A stretch of DNA of 64,000 nt, from contig JABFRN010000001.1 of the NCBI GenBank assembly GCA_013141175.1, positions 2,872,001-2,936,000 on the forward strand. The letters are read 5' to 3'. The notes beneath the pieces were generated by a model that did no database searches, was not told where the DNA came from, and saw only the letters and a program-made list of their open reading frames with translations. Positions 36,973 to 44,930 of the stretch are shown piece after piece. The position numbers were made by a program, and so were the translations under genes. The stretch's first letter is position 1. The number at the start of each line of letters is the position of its first letter. This stretch comes from Lysobacter sp. (lineage in GTDB: Bacteria; Pseudomonadota; Gammaproteobacteria; Xanthomonadales; Xanthomonadaceae).

Positions 36973-37851
36973 ATGACTTTTCTGCACCAGATCAACCCGG
37001 TTCTGATCGAACTCGGATCCCTGAAGGTCCACTGGTACGGGTTGATGTATCTCCTCGGCTTCACCGTGGCCTGGTTCCTCGGCCGCAGCCGGGTCCGCGC
37101 CGGCCGCCTGCCGGGCATCGGTGAACAGGCTTACAGCGACCTCTTGTTCTACAGCATGCTCGGCGTGATCTTCGGCGCGCGCATCGGCTACATCCTGATC
37201 TACGACCTCGATTCCTACATCGCCGATCCGATCCAGGTCTTCAAGATCTGGCAGGGCGGCATGAGTTTCCATGGTGGATTGGTCGGGGTGCTCGTCGCGT
37301 CGCTGTGGTGGGCGCGCAAGCACCGTATGAACTTCTTCGACATCGTCGATTTCGTCTCGCCGCTGGTGCCGCCGGGCCTCGGCTTCGGCCGTCTCGGCAA
37401 TTTCATCAACGGTGAACTCTGGGGCAAATACACCGGAGGCGGTTGGGGCGTGGTTTTTCCCCACGCCGAACGCGATCTGTACGGACTGGGCGGCGCCGAA
37501 CTCGAACGCATGCACGCCAGCGGCATGCTCGACCAGTTCGCGCGGCATCCTTCGCAGTTGTATCAATTCACCCTCGAAGGCGTGGTGCTGTTCTGCGCGG
37601 TGTGGTGGTTCTCGCGCAATCCGCGTCCGCGCTATGCGGTCGCCGGTCTGTTCGCGCTGCTGTACGGCTGTTTCCGGTTCCTGGTCGAATTCGTGCGCCT
37701 GCCGGACGAGCAGATCGGTTATCTCGCCTTCGACTGGTTGACCATGGGCCAGGTCTTGACCACGCCCTTGATCGCGCTGGGCCTGGTGCTGCTGTTCCTG
37801 TCGCGCAAGTCACCGACGCTGCAGCCGCAGCCGGTCACTGGCGCAGGTTGA
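36973..37851 (+). CDS. lgt: Lgt, prolipoprotein diacylglyceryl transferase
   Basis: A 292-residue inner-membrane enzyme that transfers diacylglycerol from phosphatidylglycerol to the lipobox Cys of prolipoproteins. It has seven predicted helices, the [11 protein letters not shown] motif, [12 protein letters not shown], and the Lgt signature [17 protein letters not shown] with its essential Arg and Asn/Glu. HPSQLYQ and the C-terminal RFLVEFVR are also present. It precedes thyA by 10 nt, the same order as in E. coli, and the two are probably cotranscribed. Many predicted lipoproteins in this window are its substrates. Confidence 0.97.
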   Translation: MTFLHQINPVLIELGSLKVHWYGLMYLLGFTVAWFLGRSRVRAGRLPGIGEQAYSDLLFYSMLGVIFGARIGYILIYDLDSYIADPIQVFKIWQGGMSFHGGLVGVLVASLWWARKHRMNFFDIVDFVSPLVPPGLGFGRLGNFINGELWGKYTGGGWGVVFPHAERDLYGLGGAELERMHASGMLDQFARHPSQLYQFTLEGVVLFCAVWWFSRNPRPRYAVAGLFALLYGCFRFLVEFVRLPDEQIGYLAFDWLTMGQVLTTPLIALGLVLLFLSRKSPTLQPQPVTGAG

Positions 37852-37861
37852 GGCACACGCC

Positions 37862-38656
37862 ATGAAGGTCTATCTCGATCTGTTGCGGCATGTGCTGGAA
37901 CACGGCACCGAAAAGGCCGATCGCACCGGCACCGGCACGCGCAGCGTGTTCGGCTGGCAGCTGCGGTTCGATCTGAACGCAGGCTTCCCGCTGGTCACCA
38001 CCAAGAAATGCCATCTGCGTTCGATCGTGCACGAGTTGCTGTGGTTCCTGAAAGGCGAAACCAACACTGCCTATCTGAAGGACAACAAGGTCAGCATCTG
38101 GGACGAATGGGCCGACGAACACGGCGAACTCGGTCCGGTCTACGGCAAGCAGTGGCGGCGTTGGGCCACCGCCGATGGCGGCGAGATCGACCAGATCCGC
38201 TGGGTCGTCGACGAGATCAAGCGCAATCCCGATTCGCGTCGCCTGATCGTCAATGCCTGGAACGTCGCCGATCTGTCGAAGATGGCGCTGATGCCCTGCC
38301 ATACGATGTTCCAGTTCTACGTCGCCGATGGCAAGCTCAGCTGCCAGCTGTATCAGCGCAGCGGCGATATTTTCCTCGGCGTGCCGTTCAACATCGCCAG
38401 CTATGCGCTGCTCACGCACATGGTCGCGCAGGTCTGCGGACTGGGCGTGGGCGACTTCGTGCACACGCTCGGCGATGCGCATCTGTACTCGAACCACTAC
38501 GATCAAGCCCGCGAACAGCTGTCGCGCGCACCGCGTGCGCTGCCGACGCTGCGGTTGAATCCCGAGGTGACGGAGCTCTTCGGCTTCGTCTACGACGACA
38601 TCGCCATCGAAGGCTACGACCCGCATCCTGCGATCAAGGCGCCGGTGGCGGTGTGA
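37862..38656 (+). CDS. thyA: ThyA, thymidylate synthase
   Basis: A 264-residue enzyme that methylates dUMP to dTMP using methylene-tetrahydrofolate. Diagnostic sequences are [12 protein letters not shown], the nucleophile Cys in [34 protein letters not shown] and the C-terminal IKAPVAV. The length matches the E. coli enzyme. Its stop overlaps the folA GTG, coupling the producer of dihydrofolate to the enzyme that recycles it. Confidence 0.98.
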   Translation: MKVYLDLLRHVLEHGTEKADRTGTGTRSVFGWQLRFDLNAGFPLVTTKKCHLRSIVHELLWFLKGETNTAYLKDNKVSIWDEWADEHGELGPVYGKQWRRWATADGGEIDQIRWVVDEIKRNPDSRRLIVNAWNVADLSKMALMPCHTMFQFYVADGKLSCQLYQRSGDIFLGVPFNIASYALLTHMVAQVCGLGVGDFVHTLGDAHLYSNHYDQAREQLSRAPRALPTLRLNPEVTELFGFVYDDIAIEGYDPHPAIKAPVAV

Positions 38657-39153
38657 GCGTCGCGGTGGTGCTGATCGCGGCGCTCGATCGCAACCGTGCC
38701 ATCGGCCGCGGCAACGCATTGCCGTGGCACCTGCCGGACGATCTGAAGCGCTTCAAGGCGCTGACGCTGGGCAAGCCGGTGCTGATGGGCCGCAAGACCG
38801 CGGAATCGTTGGGGCGTGCATTGCCGAAGCGGCGCAATCTGGTGCTGACGCGTCGCGGCAGGGTGCCGTTCGACGGCATGGAAGCGGTGGCCTCGGTCGA
38901 CGACGCATTGGCACGGATCGCAGCGGACGGCGCGGAAACGCTGTGCGTGATCGGCGGCGGTGAACTGTATGCGCTCACGCTGCCGATGGCCACGCGTCTG
39001 CATCTGACCCATGTCGATACGGTTGTGGATGATTGCGACGCGTTTTTTCCCGCGTTCGATGCCGCGCAATGGCGGGTGGCCGCGCGCGAGGCGCACGCGG
39101 TCGACGACCGGCACGCGTTCGCCTTCGCGTTCGTGGATTACGCCCGGGTTTGA
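38653..39153 (+). CDS. folA: FolA, dihydrofolate reductase
   Basis: A 166-residue reductase that regenerates tetrahydrofolate with NADPH. The family elements are [26 protein letters not shown] (substrate-site Asp in LPDD), [17 protein letters not shown] and [16 protein letters not shown] 38653 overlaps the thyA TGA (GTGA). In E. coli folA converges on apaH; the same is seen here, with a DUF1287 gene and a repeat cluster in between. Confidence 0.96.
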   Translation: MSVAVVLIAALDRNRAIGRGNALPWHLPDDLKRFKALTLGKPVLMGRKTAESLGRALPKRRNLVLTRRGRVPFDGMEAVASVDDALARIAADGAETLCVIGGGELYALTLPMATRLHLTHVDTVVDDCDAFFPAFDAAQWRVAAREAHAVDDRHAFAFAFVDYARV

Positions 39154-39177
39154 TCCGCGGTCATGGGGCGGGCCCTA

Positions 39178-39379
39178 GCCTGGGGTATCCCCACTTTTTT
39201 GCTCATGAAAATCAAACGGATCGATTGATCGGAAGTCGCCGTTGTTTTTCCCGTCGTTCCCGCGAACGCGGGAACCCTGCGCCTTTGCGCTGCGCGGAAG
39301 CCGGAAGTCGCTGGATCCCCGCGTTCGCGGGGATGACGACGTTTTTTTAAATGCTCGAAAAAGTGGGGATACCTCAGGC
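39178..39379. repeat. 202-bp nested inverted-repeat element
   Basis: The outer arms are 22 bp at 39178-39199 (GCCTGGGGTATCCCCAC + TTTTT) and 39358-39379, matching at 21 of 22 positions in inverted orientation. Nested within are two copies of a palindromic GTTCCCGCGAACGCGGG / CCCCGCGTTCGCGGGG motif at about 39252-39275 and 39314-39341, also inverted to each other and bounded by CGTCGTT / GATGACGACG. The whole element fills the convergent gap between folA and the DUF1287 gene. The inner motif is a repeat type often seen in proteobacterial intergenic regions. No coding potential is visible. Confidence 0.8.
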
Positions 39380-39463
39380 CTTGCCCGCCATCGCGACGCT
39401 ATCATTCACGGCTGACCATCATCGAGTTCGCTGCGACCACCGCCACAGCATCCGATTACGCCT

Positions 39464-39490
39464 GATGGCGGGCCAGGGCCCGCCCTACTG
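39464..39490 (-). repeat. GTAGGGCGGGCC palindromic element
   Basis: This is a third copy of the family seen at 12083-12204. On the minus strand it reads CAGTAGGGCGGGCCC, with hairpin GGCGGGCC-AG-GGCCCGCC at 39467-39484 on the plus strand. Its TAG is the stop codon of the DUF1287 gene (39487-39485). Confidence 0.8.
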
Positions 39491-40147
39491 CATTTTCGGG
39501 CGGTAATGACCGGTGATTTCGTAAGCGAAGAGGATGTCGTCCTCGCGGGTGCCACGACCGATGTTGTGGATGACCAGCGGCACGCCGCGCAGCATGGTCT
39601 TGCGCTCGCTGACGATGCCGATGTGCGGCAGATTGCCCGGCAACATCCAGGTCACGAGATCGCCCGCGCGGTAGTCGGCAGCGCGATCGGTGACGGCGAC
39701 CGACCAGCCTTGTCGCGCGAACCAGGTCTGCAGATTGGGGACGCGGCGGTGATCGATATTGCTGTCCGGCCCGCGCAGCCCCCACTTCTGCGGATACGCC
39801 GCGAAATGCGCGCGCATGTCTTCGTGCACGCGTTGCTGCAGATCGACGCCCCGGGTGCGCAGCGCGCGGATCACCACGTCGGTGCAGACGCCGCGCGCTT
39901 CCGGCACATCGCCGCCGGGGTAGGCGATGCGCGTGTAGGCGGGATCGTAGCGGATGGTCACGCCGATCTGCCGGCGCGCGGCGATCGCCAGCGCGACTCC
40001 GCGAGGCGCTACGGGAGGCGTCGCGCGAGCTTCATCCAGTCGGCGCTGGGGCGCGGTCTGCGCGGTCGAATCGGTGCAGGCGCCCAGCGCCAGTGCGCAC
40101 GACAGCGCAAGCAGTTGCCGCGCGCGCCGGCCAACAGCGAGGGACAT
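39485..40147 (-). CDS. DUF1287 lipoprotein
   Basis: A 220-residue secreted protein with a lipobox (ALGAC, Cys24). The mature part is a DUF1287 domain, an NlpC/P60-like fold: IGVTIRYDPAYTRIAYPGGDVP, GVCTDVVIRALR (putative nucleophile Cys), VHEDMRAHFAAYP, DHRRVPNLQTWF and the His-containing LPHIGIVS. By fold it may act on peptidoglycan peptides, but this is not established for the family. ATG 40147 overlaps the apaH stop (TGATG). The C-terminus ends at the palindromic repeat. Confidence 0.85.
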   Translation of the reverse strand: MSLAVGRRARQLLALSCALALGACTDSTAQTAPQRRLDEARATPPVAPRGVALAIAARRQIGVTIRYDPAYTRIAYPGGDVPEARGVCTDVVIRALRTRGVDLQQRVHEDMRAHFAAYPQKWGLRGPDSNIDHRRVPNLQTWFARQGWSVAVTDRAADYRAGDLVTWMLPGNLPHIGIVSERKTMLRGVPLVIHNIGRGTREDDILFAYEITGHYRPKMQ

Positions 40148-40989
40148 CAGTCCTGTGGACCCGGGACGGCGACCTCGCGACCGGGCACCTGCACGAGCCG
40201 CAGTTCGTCGGTGTCGAGTTGCAGTGCAGTGAGCTTGCCGCCCCAGACCGCGCCGGTATCGATCGCGTGCACGCCGTGGCCGATGAACAGGCCGAGCGTG
40301 GACCAGTGGCCGCAGACGATTTTCAGGTCGCGCTCGGCGCGACCCGGCACGGCATACCAGGGATACAGTCCGGGCACCTGCGTGCCCGGCGCGCCTTTCT
40401 CGTTGAAGGCGATCCGCCCGCGCGTGGAGCAATAGCGCAGCCGGGTGAAGATGTTGATGATCGCGCGTTCGCGCTCGACGCCGCGCAGCGCGGGCGTCCA
40501 TGCGGGAAAGTCGCCATACATGTTGCGCAGCAGTTTGCGCCGGCCATCGCCGTGCAGTCTGTGCTCGACTTCGCGCGCATGCTTTTCTGCGTGCGTCGTG
40601 GTCCACTTCGGCGACAACCCGGCGTGGATCATCATCCAGCCCAGCGCGCGGTCGCTGTGCAGCAGCGGACGCAGCCGCAGCCAGTCGATCAAGGTATCGC
40701 GGTCGTCCGCGAACAGGATCCGCTGCAGGTCCTGGTTGACCCTGCGCTGGTCGTCGACGGTGCGCTCGGAGATCGCCAGCAGCGACAGATCGTGATTGCC
40801 CAGCACGACGATGCTCCGATCGCGCAGCGAATGCACCAGACGCAGGGTTTCCAGCGATTCGCCGCCACGGTTGACCAGATCGCCGCAGAACCACAGTTGG
40901 TCCTGCGCCGGGTCGAAGCGGATCTTTTCCAGCAGGCGTTGGGTTGGGCCATAGCAGCCCTGCAGGTCGCCGATCGCCCACACCGCCAT
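40147..40989 (-). CDS. apaH: ApaH, symmetrical diadenosine tetraphosphatase
   Basis: A 280-residue metallophosphatase that cleaves Ap4A to two ADP. The metal motifs are AIGDLQGCYG, FCGDLVNRG, VVLGNHDLSLL and the later HAGLSPKW and GHWSTLG. The length matches the E. coli enzyme. It follows apaG by 48 nt in the conserved lptD-surA-pdxA-ksgA-apaG-apaH order. Confidence 0.97.
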   Translation of the reverse strand: MAVWAIGDLQGCYGPTQRLLEKIRFDPAQDQLWFCGDLVNRGGESLETLRLVHSLRDRSIVVLGNHDLSLLAISERTVDDQRRVNQDLQRILFADDRDTLIDWLRLRPLLHSDRALGWMMIHAGLSPKWTTTHAEKHAREVEHRLHGDGRRKLLRNMYGDFPAWTPALRGVERERAIINIFTRLRYCSTRGRIAFNEKGAPGTQVPGLYPWYAVPGRAERDLKIVCGHWSTLGLFIGHGVHAIDTGAVWGGKLTALQLDTDELRLVQVPGREVAVPGPQD

Positions 40990-41037
40990 GTCAGCGACGC
41001 TCCGTGCGTGCGGCGGAAACGGCGGCGCGACGCATGA

Positions 41038-41427
41038 TCAATGCAGCATCCGCGGAATGCACAGTACGAACTGCGGGATCGGCGCTTCGAATTCGGCGCC
41101 GTCGTCGGCGCGCATCACATAGGCGCCTTCCATCGTGCCGTAGGGCGTTTTGAAGAACGTGCTGGATGTGTATTCGAAGCGCTCGCCGGGACGCAGTCGC
41201 GGCTGTTCTCCGACCACGCCGTCGCCGACCACCTCGCGCGGGAAACCGATGGCGTCGACGATCAGCCAGCGCCGGCTGATCAACTGCGCCGGCACGCGGC
41301 CGGTGTTGCGGATGCCGATGGTATACGCGAAGTAGTACAGCTCCTCGTCGGGCTTGGACTGCTCGTCGAGATAGCGTGTGGCGATGTCGATCGCGATGGT
41401 GTGGTCGGGGGTCTCGTCCATGGCCAC
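41038..41427 (-). CDS. apaG: ApaG / CO2+/Mg2+ efflux-associated protein
   Basis: A 129-residue ApaG-domain protein with a fibronectin-III-like fold: EELYYFAYTIGIRNTG, RRWLIVDA, GEQPRLRPGERFEYTS and GAYVMRADDG followed by FVLCIPRMLH. Its molecular role is unclear; in Salmonella corD it affects cobalt and magnesium handling. ATG 41427 or the in-frame ATG at 41421 are both possible. A 267-bp inverted-repeat element separates it from ksgA, so it may have lost cotranscription with the upstream genes. Confidence 0.95.
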   Translation of the reverse strand: MAMDETPDHTIAIDIATRYLDEQSKPDEELYYFAYTIGIRNTGRVPAQLISRRWLIVDAIGFPREVVGDGVVGEQPRLRPGERFEYTSSTFFKTPYGTMEGAYVMRADDGAEFEAPIPQFVLCIPRMLH

Positions 41428-41432
41428 AGTTT

Positions 41433-41699
41433 AGGGCCTGTCAACGCTACCGGGATAGGTCACGTTGCTTTCCTCTGGCCGTCAGGTGGTTGTGCGTGGC
41501 GCAGCGACAGGCTGGCCGCCTGTTCAAGCCGCGCGCTGCCGCATGGCGGCCAGAGGGAAGCAACCCGAAGGGCCGCGATTGAGTCCGCGCGGTACTGCGT
41601 CATCATTCGGGCATGTATCGACATACATTTCCTCATTCTTCCTTGTCCCGCACGCACTCAATCGCGGCGTGACCTATCCCTGTAGCGTTGACAGGCCCT
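41433..41699. repeat. 267-bp element with 32-bp terminal inverted repeats
   Basis: The arms at 41433-41464 and 41668-41699 match at 31 of 32 positions as inverted repeats (outer end AGGGCCTGTCAACGCTAC). Inside are two further inverted pairs: GTTGCTTTCCTCTGGCCG at 41464-41481 with its complement at about 41547-41564, and GCCGCGATTGAGT (41572) with ACTCAATCGCGGC (41656). No open frame of note is inside. It lies between ksgA and apaG, which are normally adjacent. The structure is MITE-like, a non-autonomous mobile element; a target-site duplication is not clear. Confidence 0.8.
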
Positions 41700-41726
41700 G
41701 GTGCGCAAGCGCGATTTTGCGAGCCA

Positions 41727-42575
41727 TTAAGCGACAGTGCCCGCGGTTTCCGGGGCCACGGCGAGATTGGCGAGGCGCACGAAATCGGCGACGTCGAGCT
41801 GTTCGGCGCGACGCTGCGGGTCGATGCCGGCGGCGATGATCTGCTCCGTGGTGCAGACATTGCCCAGGGCGTTGCGCAGGGTCTTGCGGCGCTGGCCGAA
41901 AGCCGCGCGCACGACATCGGCGAAGCGGCGCGGGTCGTCGATGCCGATCTCCGCAGGCGGGCGCGGCACCAGCCGGACCACGGCGGAGTCGACTTTCGGC
42001 GGTGGCCGGAACGCGCCCGGCAGCACCTTGAACAGTGCGGTCACCGTGCAATACGCCTGCAGCATCACGCTGAGCCGGCCGTAGACCTTGCTGCCCGGGC
42101 CGGCGGCCATGCGGTCGACCACTTCCTTCTGCAGCATGAAGTGCATGTCGCGCACCGCTGCGGCGTGGTCCAGCGCGTGGAACAGGATCGGCGACGACAG
42201 GTTGTAGGGGAGATTGCCGACCAGGCGGATACGTCCGTCACCCGTTTGCGCGCCTGCCGCAAGCGCCGTGAAATCGACGTTCATCACGTCGGCATGGATC
42301 AGCGTCAGCTGGCCGTGAGCTTTCGCCGCAGCGGTGAGCGGTTCGAGCAGATCGCGGTCGAATTCGATCGCGGTCAATGCACCATGACGATCCAGCAACG
42401 GAAACGTCAGTGCGCCCTGGCCCGGGCCGATCTCGACGATGCGATCCCCGGGGCGCGGGTCGATCGCGAACACGAGTTTGTCGACGACCCCGCGTTCGTG
42501 CAGGAAGTGCTGGCCGAGGGATTTTTTCGCCGGTTTTCCGAACGAGGCCTCGTTGCTTGCGTCGTGGCGGCTCAT
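41727..42575 (-). CDS. ksgA: KsgA/RsmA, 16S rRNA dimethyladenosine transferase
   Basis: A 282-residue methyltransferase that dimethylates A1518 and A1519 of 16S rRNA late in 30S assembly. The family motifs are KKSLGQHFLHERGV, IVEIGPGQGALTFPL, IEFDRDL, LVGNLPYNLSSPIL (the NLPY catalytic motif) and RPPPKVDSAVVRL. ATG 42575 overlaps the pdxA stop (ATGA), so it is coupled to pdxA. The MITE-like element begins 28 nt after its stop. Confidence 0.97.
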   Translation of the reverse strand: MSRHDASNEASFGKPAKKSLGQHFLHERGVVDKLVFAIDPRPGDRIVEIGPGQGALTFPLLDRHGALTAIEFDRDLLEPLTAAAKAHGQLTLIHADVMNVDFTALAAGAQTGDGRIRLVGNLPYNLSSPILFHALDHAAAVRDMHFMLQKEVVDRMAAGPGSKVYGRLSVMLQAYCTVTALFKVLPGAFRPPPKVDSAVVRLVPRPPAEIGIDDPRRFADVVRAAFGQRRKTLRNALGNVCTTEQIIAAGIDPQRRAEQLDVADFVRLANLAVAPETAGTVA

Positions 42576-43582
42576 GCGGCGCCCGTGCGTGCGGTATTCA
42601 TGTGTGCCGCACGCGTGCGCGCGAGCCGGGTGCAGGTCTCGATCGCAGCGAACAGGCTCGACGGGTCGGCGGTGCCTTGGCCCGCGAGTTCGAGCGCGGT
42701 GCCGTGATCGACCGCGACCCGCGGGTAAGGCAGGCCGAGGGTGATGTTCACCGCATGCGCGAAATCGCTGTACTTCAGGACCGGCAGGCCCTGGTCGTGA
42801 TACATCGCGAGCACCGCGTCGTAGTCGGGAAGTTTGGTCGGCAGGAATGCGGTATCGGCCGGCAGCGGCCCGATCAGATTCCAGCCGTCGCCGCGCAGGC
42901 GTTCGAGCAGCGGAATGATCAGGTCGCGCTCTTCTTGGCCGAGATGCCCGTCTTCGCCGGCATGCGGGTTCAGGCCGAGCACCGCGATGCGTGGGGCTGC
43001 GATGCCGAAATGGTCGCGCAATGCGCGATGGACGATGCGCAGCGTGGATTCGAGCCCGTCTGCGGTGATCGCGTCGGCGACCGCGCGCAACGGCAGGTGG
43101 GTGGTGGCCAGCGCGACACGGACGATGTCGTTGGCCAGCATCATCACCACGTCGCAGCGCGCCTGCGCGGCCAGGAGTTCGGTGGTCCCGGTGTAGGGAA
43201 TGCCGCCGTCGTTGATCGCGGCCTTGTTCACCGGGCCGGTGACCAGTCCGTCGCACAGGCCCTGCAGGCAGGCGCCAGCAGCGGTTTCGAGTGCGCCGAT
43301 GGTCGTGCGCGCATTGCGCGGCTCGGGATGGCCGAAGCGGGTAGGCAGAATCGTCGGAATTTCGACGTGGGCGAGCCGGCCGGGGCCGGCTGCGCTGGGG
43401 TCGTTGGGAGAGATCAGCCGCAGTGGCAGGCCGATGGCCTCCGCTGCGCGCATGAGCGTGTCGCGGTCGCCGTAGCAGACCAGCTGTGCATCCCAGTCGC
43501 GCTGTGCGGCGCGGACGACCAGTTCGGGACCGATGCCGGCCGGCTCGCCCGGGACCAGCGCGAGACGGGGGCGTCTTGACAT
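42572..43582 (-). CDS. pdxA: PdxA, 4-hydroxythreonine-4-phosphate dehydrogenase
   Basis: A 336-residue NAD-dependent dehydrogenase of pyridoxal-phosphate synthesis. Diagnostic segments are LVPGEPAGIGPELVV, GLVTGPVNKAAIN, PYTGTTELLA, ATTHLPLRAV, LGLNPHAGEDGHLG and AMYHDQGLPVLKY, which hold the substrate and Zn2+ ligands (His residues). It lies 8 nt downstream of surA on the minus strand and overlaps ksgA. The C-terminal 20 residues are Ala/Arg-rich and poorly conserved. Confidence 0.97.
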   Translation of the reverse strand: MSRRPRLALVPGEPAGIGPELVVRAAQRDWDAQLVCYGDRDTLMRAAEAIGLPLRLISPNDPSAAGPGRLAHVEIPTILPTRFGHPEPRNARTTIGALETAAGACLQGLCDGLVTGPVNKAAINDGGIPYTGTTELLAAQARCDVVMMLANDIVRVALATTHLPLRAVADAITADGLESTLRIVHRALRDHFGIAAPRIAVLGLNPHAGEDGHLGQEERDLIIPLLERLRGDGWNLIGPLPADTAFLPTKLPDYDAVLAMYHDQGLPVLKYSDFAHAVNITLGLPYPRVAVDHGTALELAGQGTADPSSLFAAIETCTRLARTRAAHMNTARTGAA

Positions 43583-43589
43583 CGCGGGC

Positions 43590-44930
43590 TCAGCCGGCGC
43601 CGGCTGCGGCGGCGGGCGTACCGACGCGGATATCGATGAACGCCTCGCCGCGCATCTCGCGCAGGAACCGGTTCCATTCGTCTTCCAGCTTGCGCTGGCC
43701 GATGCTCTCGCGGATCTGGCTGCGGCGGTTTTCGTCGGTCGCGTTGACCTGACGGGTGCCGATGCGCTGCAGGATGTGCCAACCGGCCTGGGTCTTGAAC
43801 GGTGCCGATACCTGGCGATCGGCGAGCGAGGCGATCTGGGCGCCGAAGTCGGTGCCGTAATCGTCCTGGGCGAACCAGCCGAGGTCGCCGCCACGGGCCT
43901 TGCTCACGGTGTCTTCGGAGTTCTTGCTGGCAAGCTCCGCGAAATCCGCGCCGCCCGTGATCCGCGCGCGCAGGGTTTCCAGCTTGGCCTTGGCTGCGGC
44001 ATCGTCCTTGCCCTCTTCGGAGCGGATCAGGATGTGGCGCGCTTGATACTGGGTGACCATCTTCGCGTCGCCGGCCTGCGCGTTGCGGGTCTCTTCCAGC
44101 TTGAGCAACTGGAAGCCGCTGGGGCCACGGATCGGGCCGATGATCTGGCCGACCTGCATGCCGCGGATGGTGCCGGAGAAACTGGTCGGGATCTGGTCGA
44201 GCGCGCGCCAGCCGAGGTCGCCGCCTTCCAGCGCATTCGGGCTGTCGGAATAGCGCACGGCGGCGGCGCTGAACTCCATCTCGCCGCGGTCGAGCAGGCC
44301 CTTGATGCCCTCGATCTTTTTCTGGCCGGTACCGATCTGTTCGGCGGTGGCGCCTTCGGGCAGCGCGACCAGGATGTGGGCGAGGCGGTATTGCGTGTTG
44401 CCACCGGCCTGCGCGGCCAGCGCCACGTCGACTTCGGCGTCGCTGACGTTGATCCGGCCTTGGGCGAAGCGCTGGCGCAGCCGCTGGACGACGATTTCGT
44501 CCCGAAGCGAGTTGCGGAAGTCGTTGTAGTTCAACCCGTCCTTGGCCAACTGCTGACGCAGCTGGTCGACGGTGATCTTGTTCTGGGCAGCGATGTTGTT
44601 GACCGCGTCGTTCACTTCCTCATCGCTGATGCGCATGCCGGTGCTGGCCGCGCGCGCGCTCTGCAGACGGATCAGGATCAGACGCTCCAGCACCTGGCGC
44701 TGCAGGACGTCGCCCGGCGGCAACTGCGCTTCGCGGCCGGCGTATTGGTTGCGGATGTTCGCGATGGCCCGGTCCAGCTCGCTCTGCAGGATGATGTCTT
44801 CATCGACCACTGCGGCGATCCGGTCGAGCGGTTGCTGAGCGAAGGCGGAGACGCTGCCGGCGAGGAATGCGGCGGCGATGATGACGCAGCGGAACGAACG
44901 GATCGTGTGACGGATCATTGGACGGATCAT
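43590..44930 (-). CDS. surA: SurA, periplasmic chaperone / peptidyl-prolyl isomerase
   Basis: A 446-residue outer-membrane-protein chaperone with signal peptide (CVIIAAAFLAGSVSAFA), a SurA N-terminal domain (PLDRIAAVVDEDIILQSELD) and two parvulin domains, the first at about 175-275 (YRLAHILVALPEGA) and the second at about 285-390 (YQARHILIRSEEG). ATG 44930 overlaps the lptD stop (ATGA); an in-frame ATG at 44918 is a minor alternative. It delivers LptD and other barrels to the BAM complex, consistent with its position directly after lptD. Confidence 0.97.
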   Translation of the reverse strand: MIRPMIRHTIRSFRCVIIAAAFLAGSVSAFAQQPLDRIAAVVDEDIILQSELDRAIANIRNQYAGREAQLPPGDVLQRQVLERLILIRLQSARAASTGMRISDEEVNDAVNNIAAQNKITVDQLRQQLAKDGLNYNDFRNSLRDEIVVQRLRQRFAQGRINVSDAEVDVALAAQAGGNTQYRLAHILVALPEGATAEQIGTGQKKIEGIKGLLDRGEMEFSAAAVRYSDSPNALEGGDLGWRALDQIPTSFSGTIRGMQVGQIIGPIRGPSGFQLLKLEETRNAQAGDAKMVTQYQARHILIRSEEGKDDAAAKAKLETLRARITGGADFAELASKNSEDTVSKARGGDLGWFAQDDYGTDFGAQIASLADRQVSAPFKTQAGWHILQRIGTRQVNATDENRRSQIRESIGQRKLEDEWNRFLREMRGEAFIDIRVGTPAAAAGAG

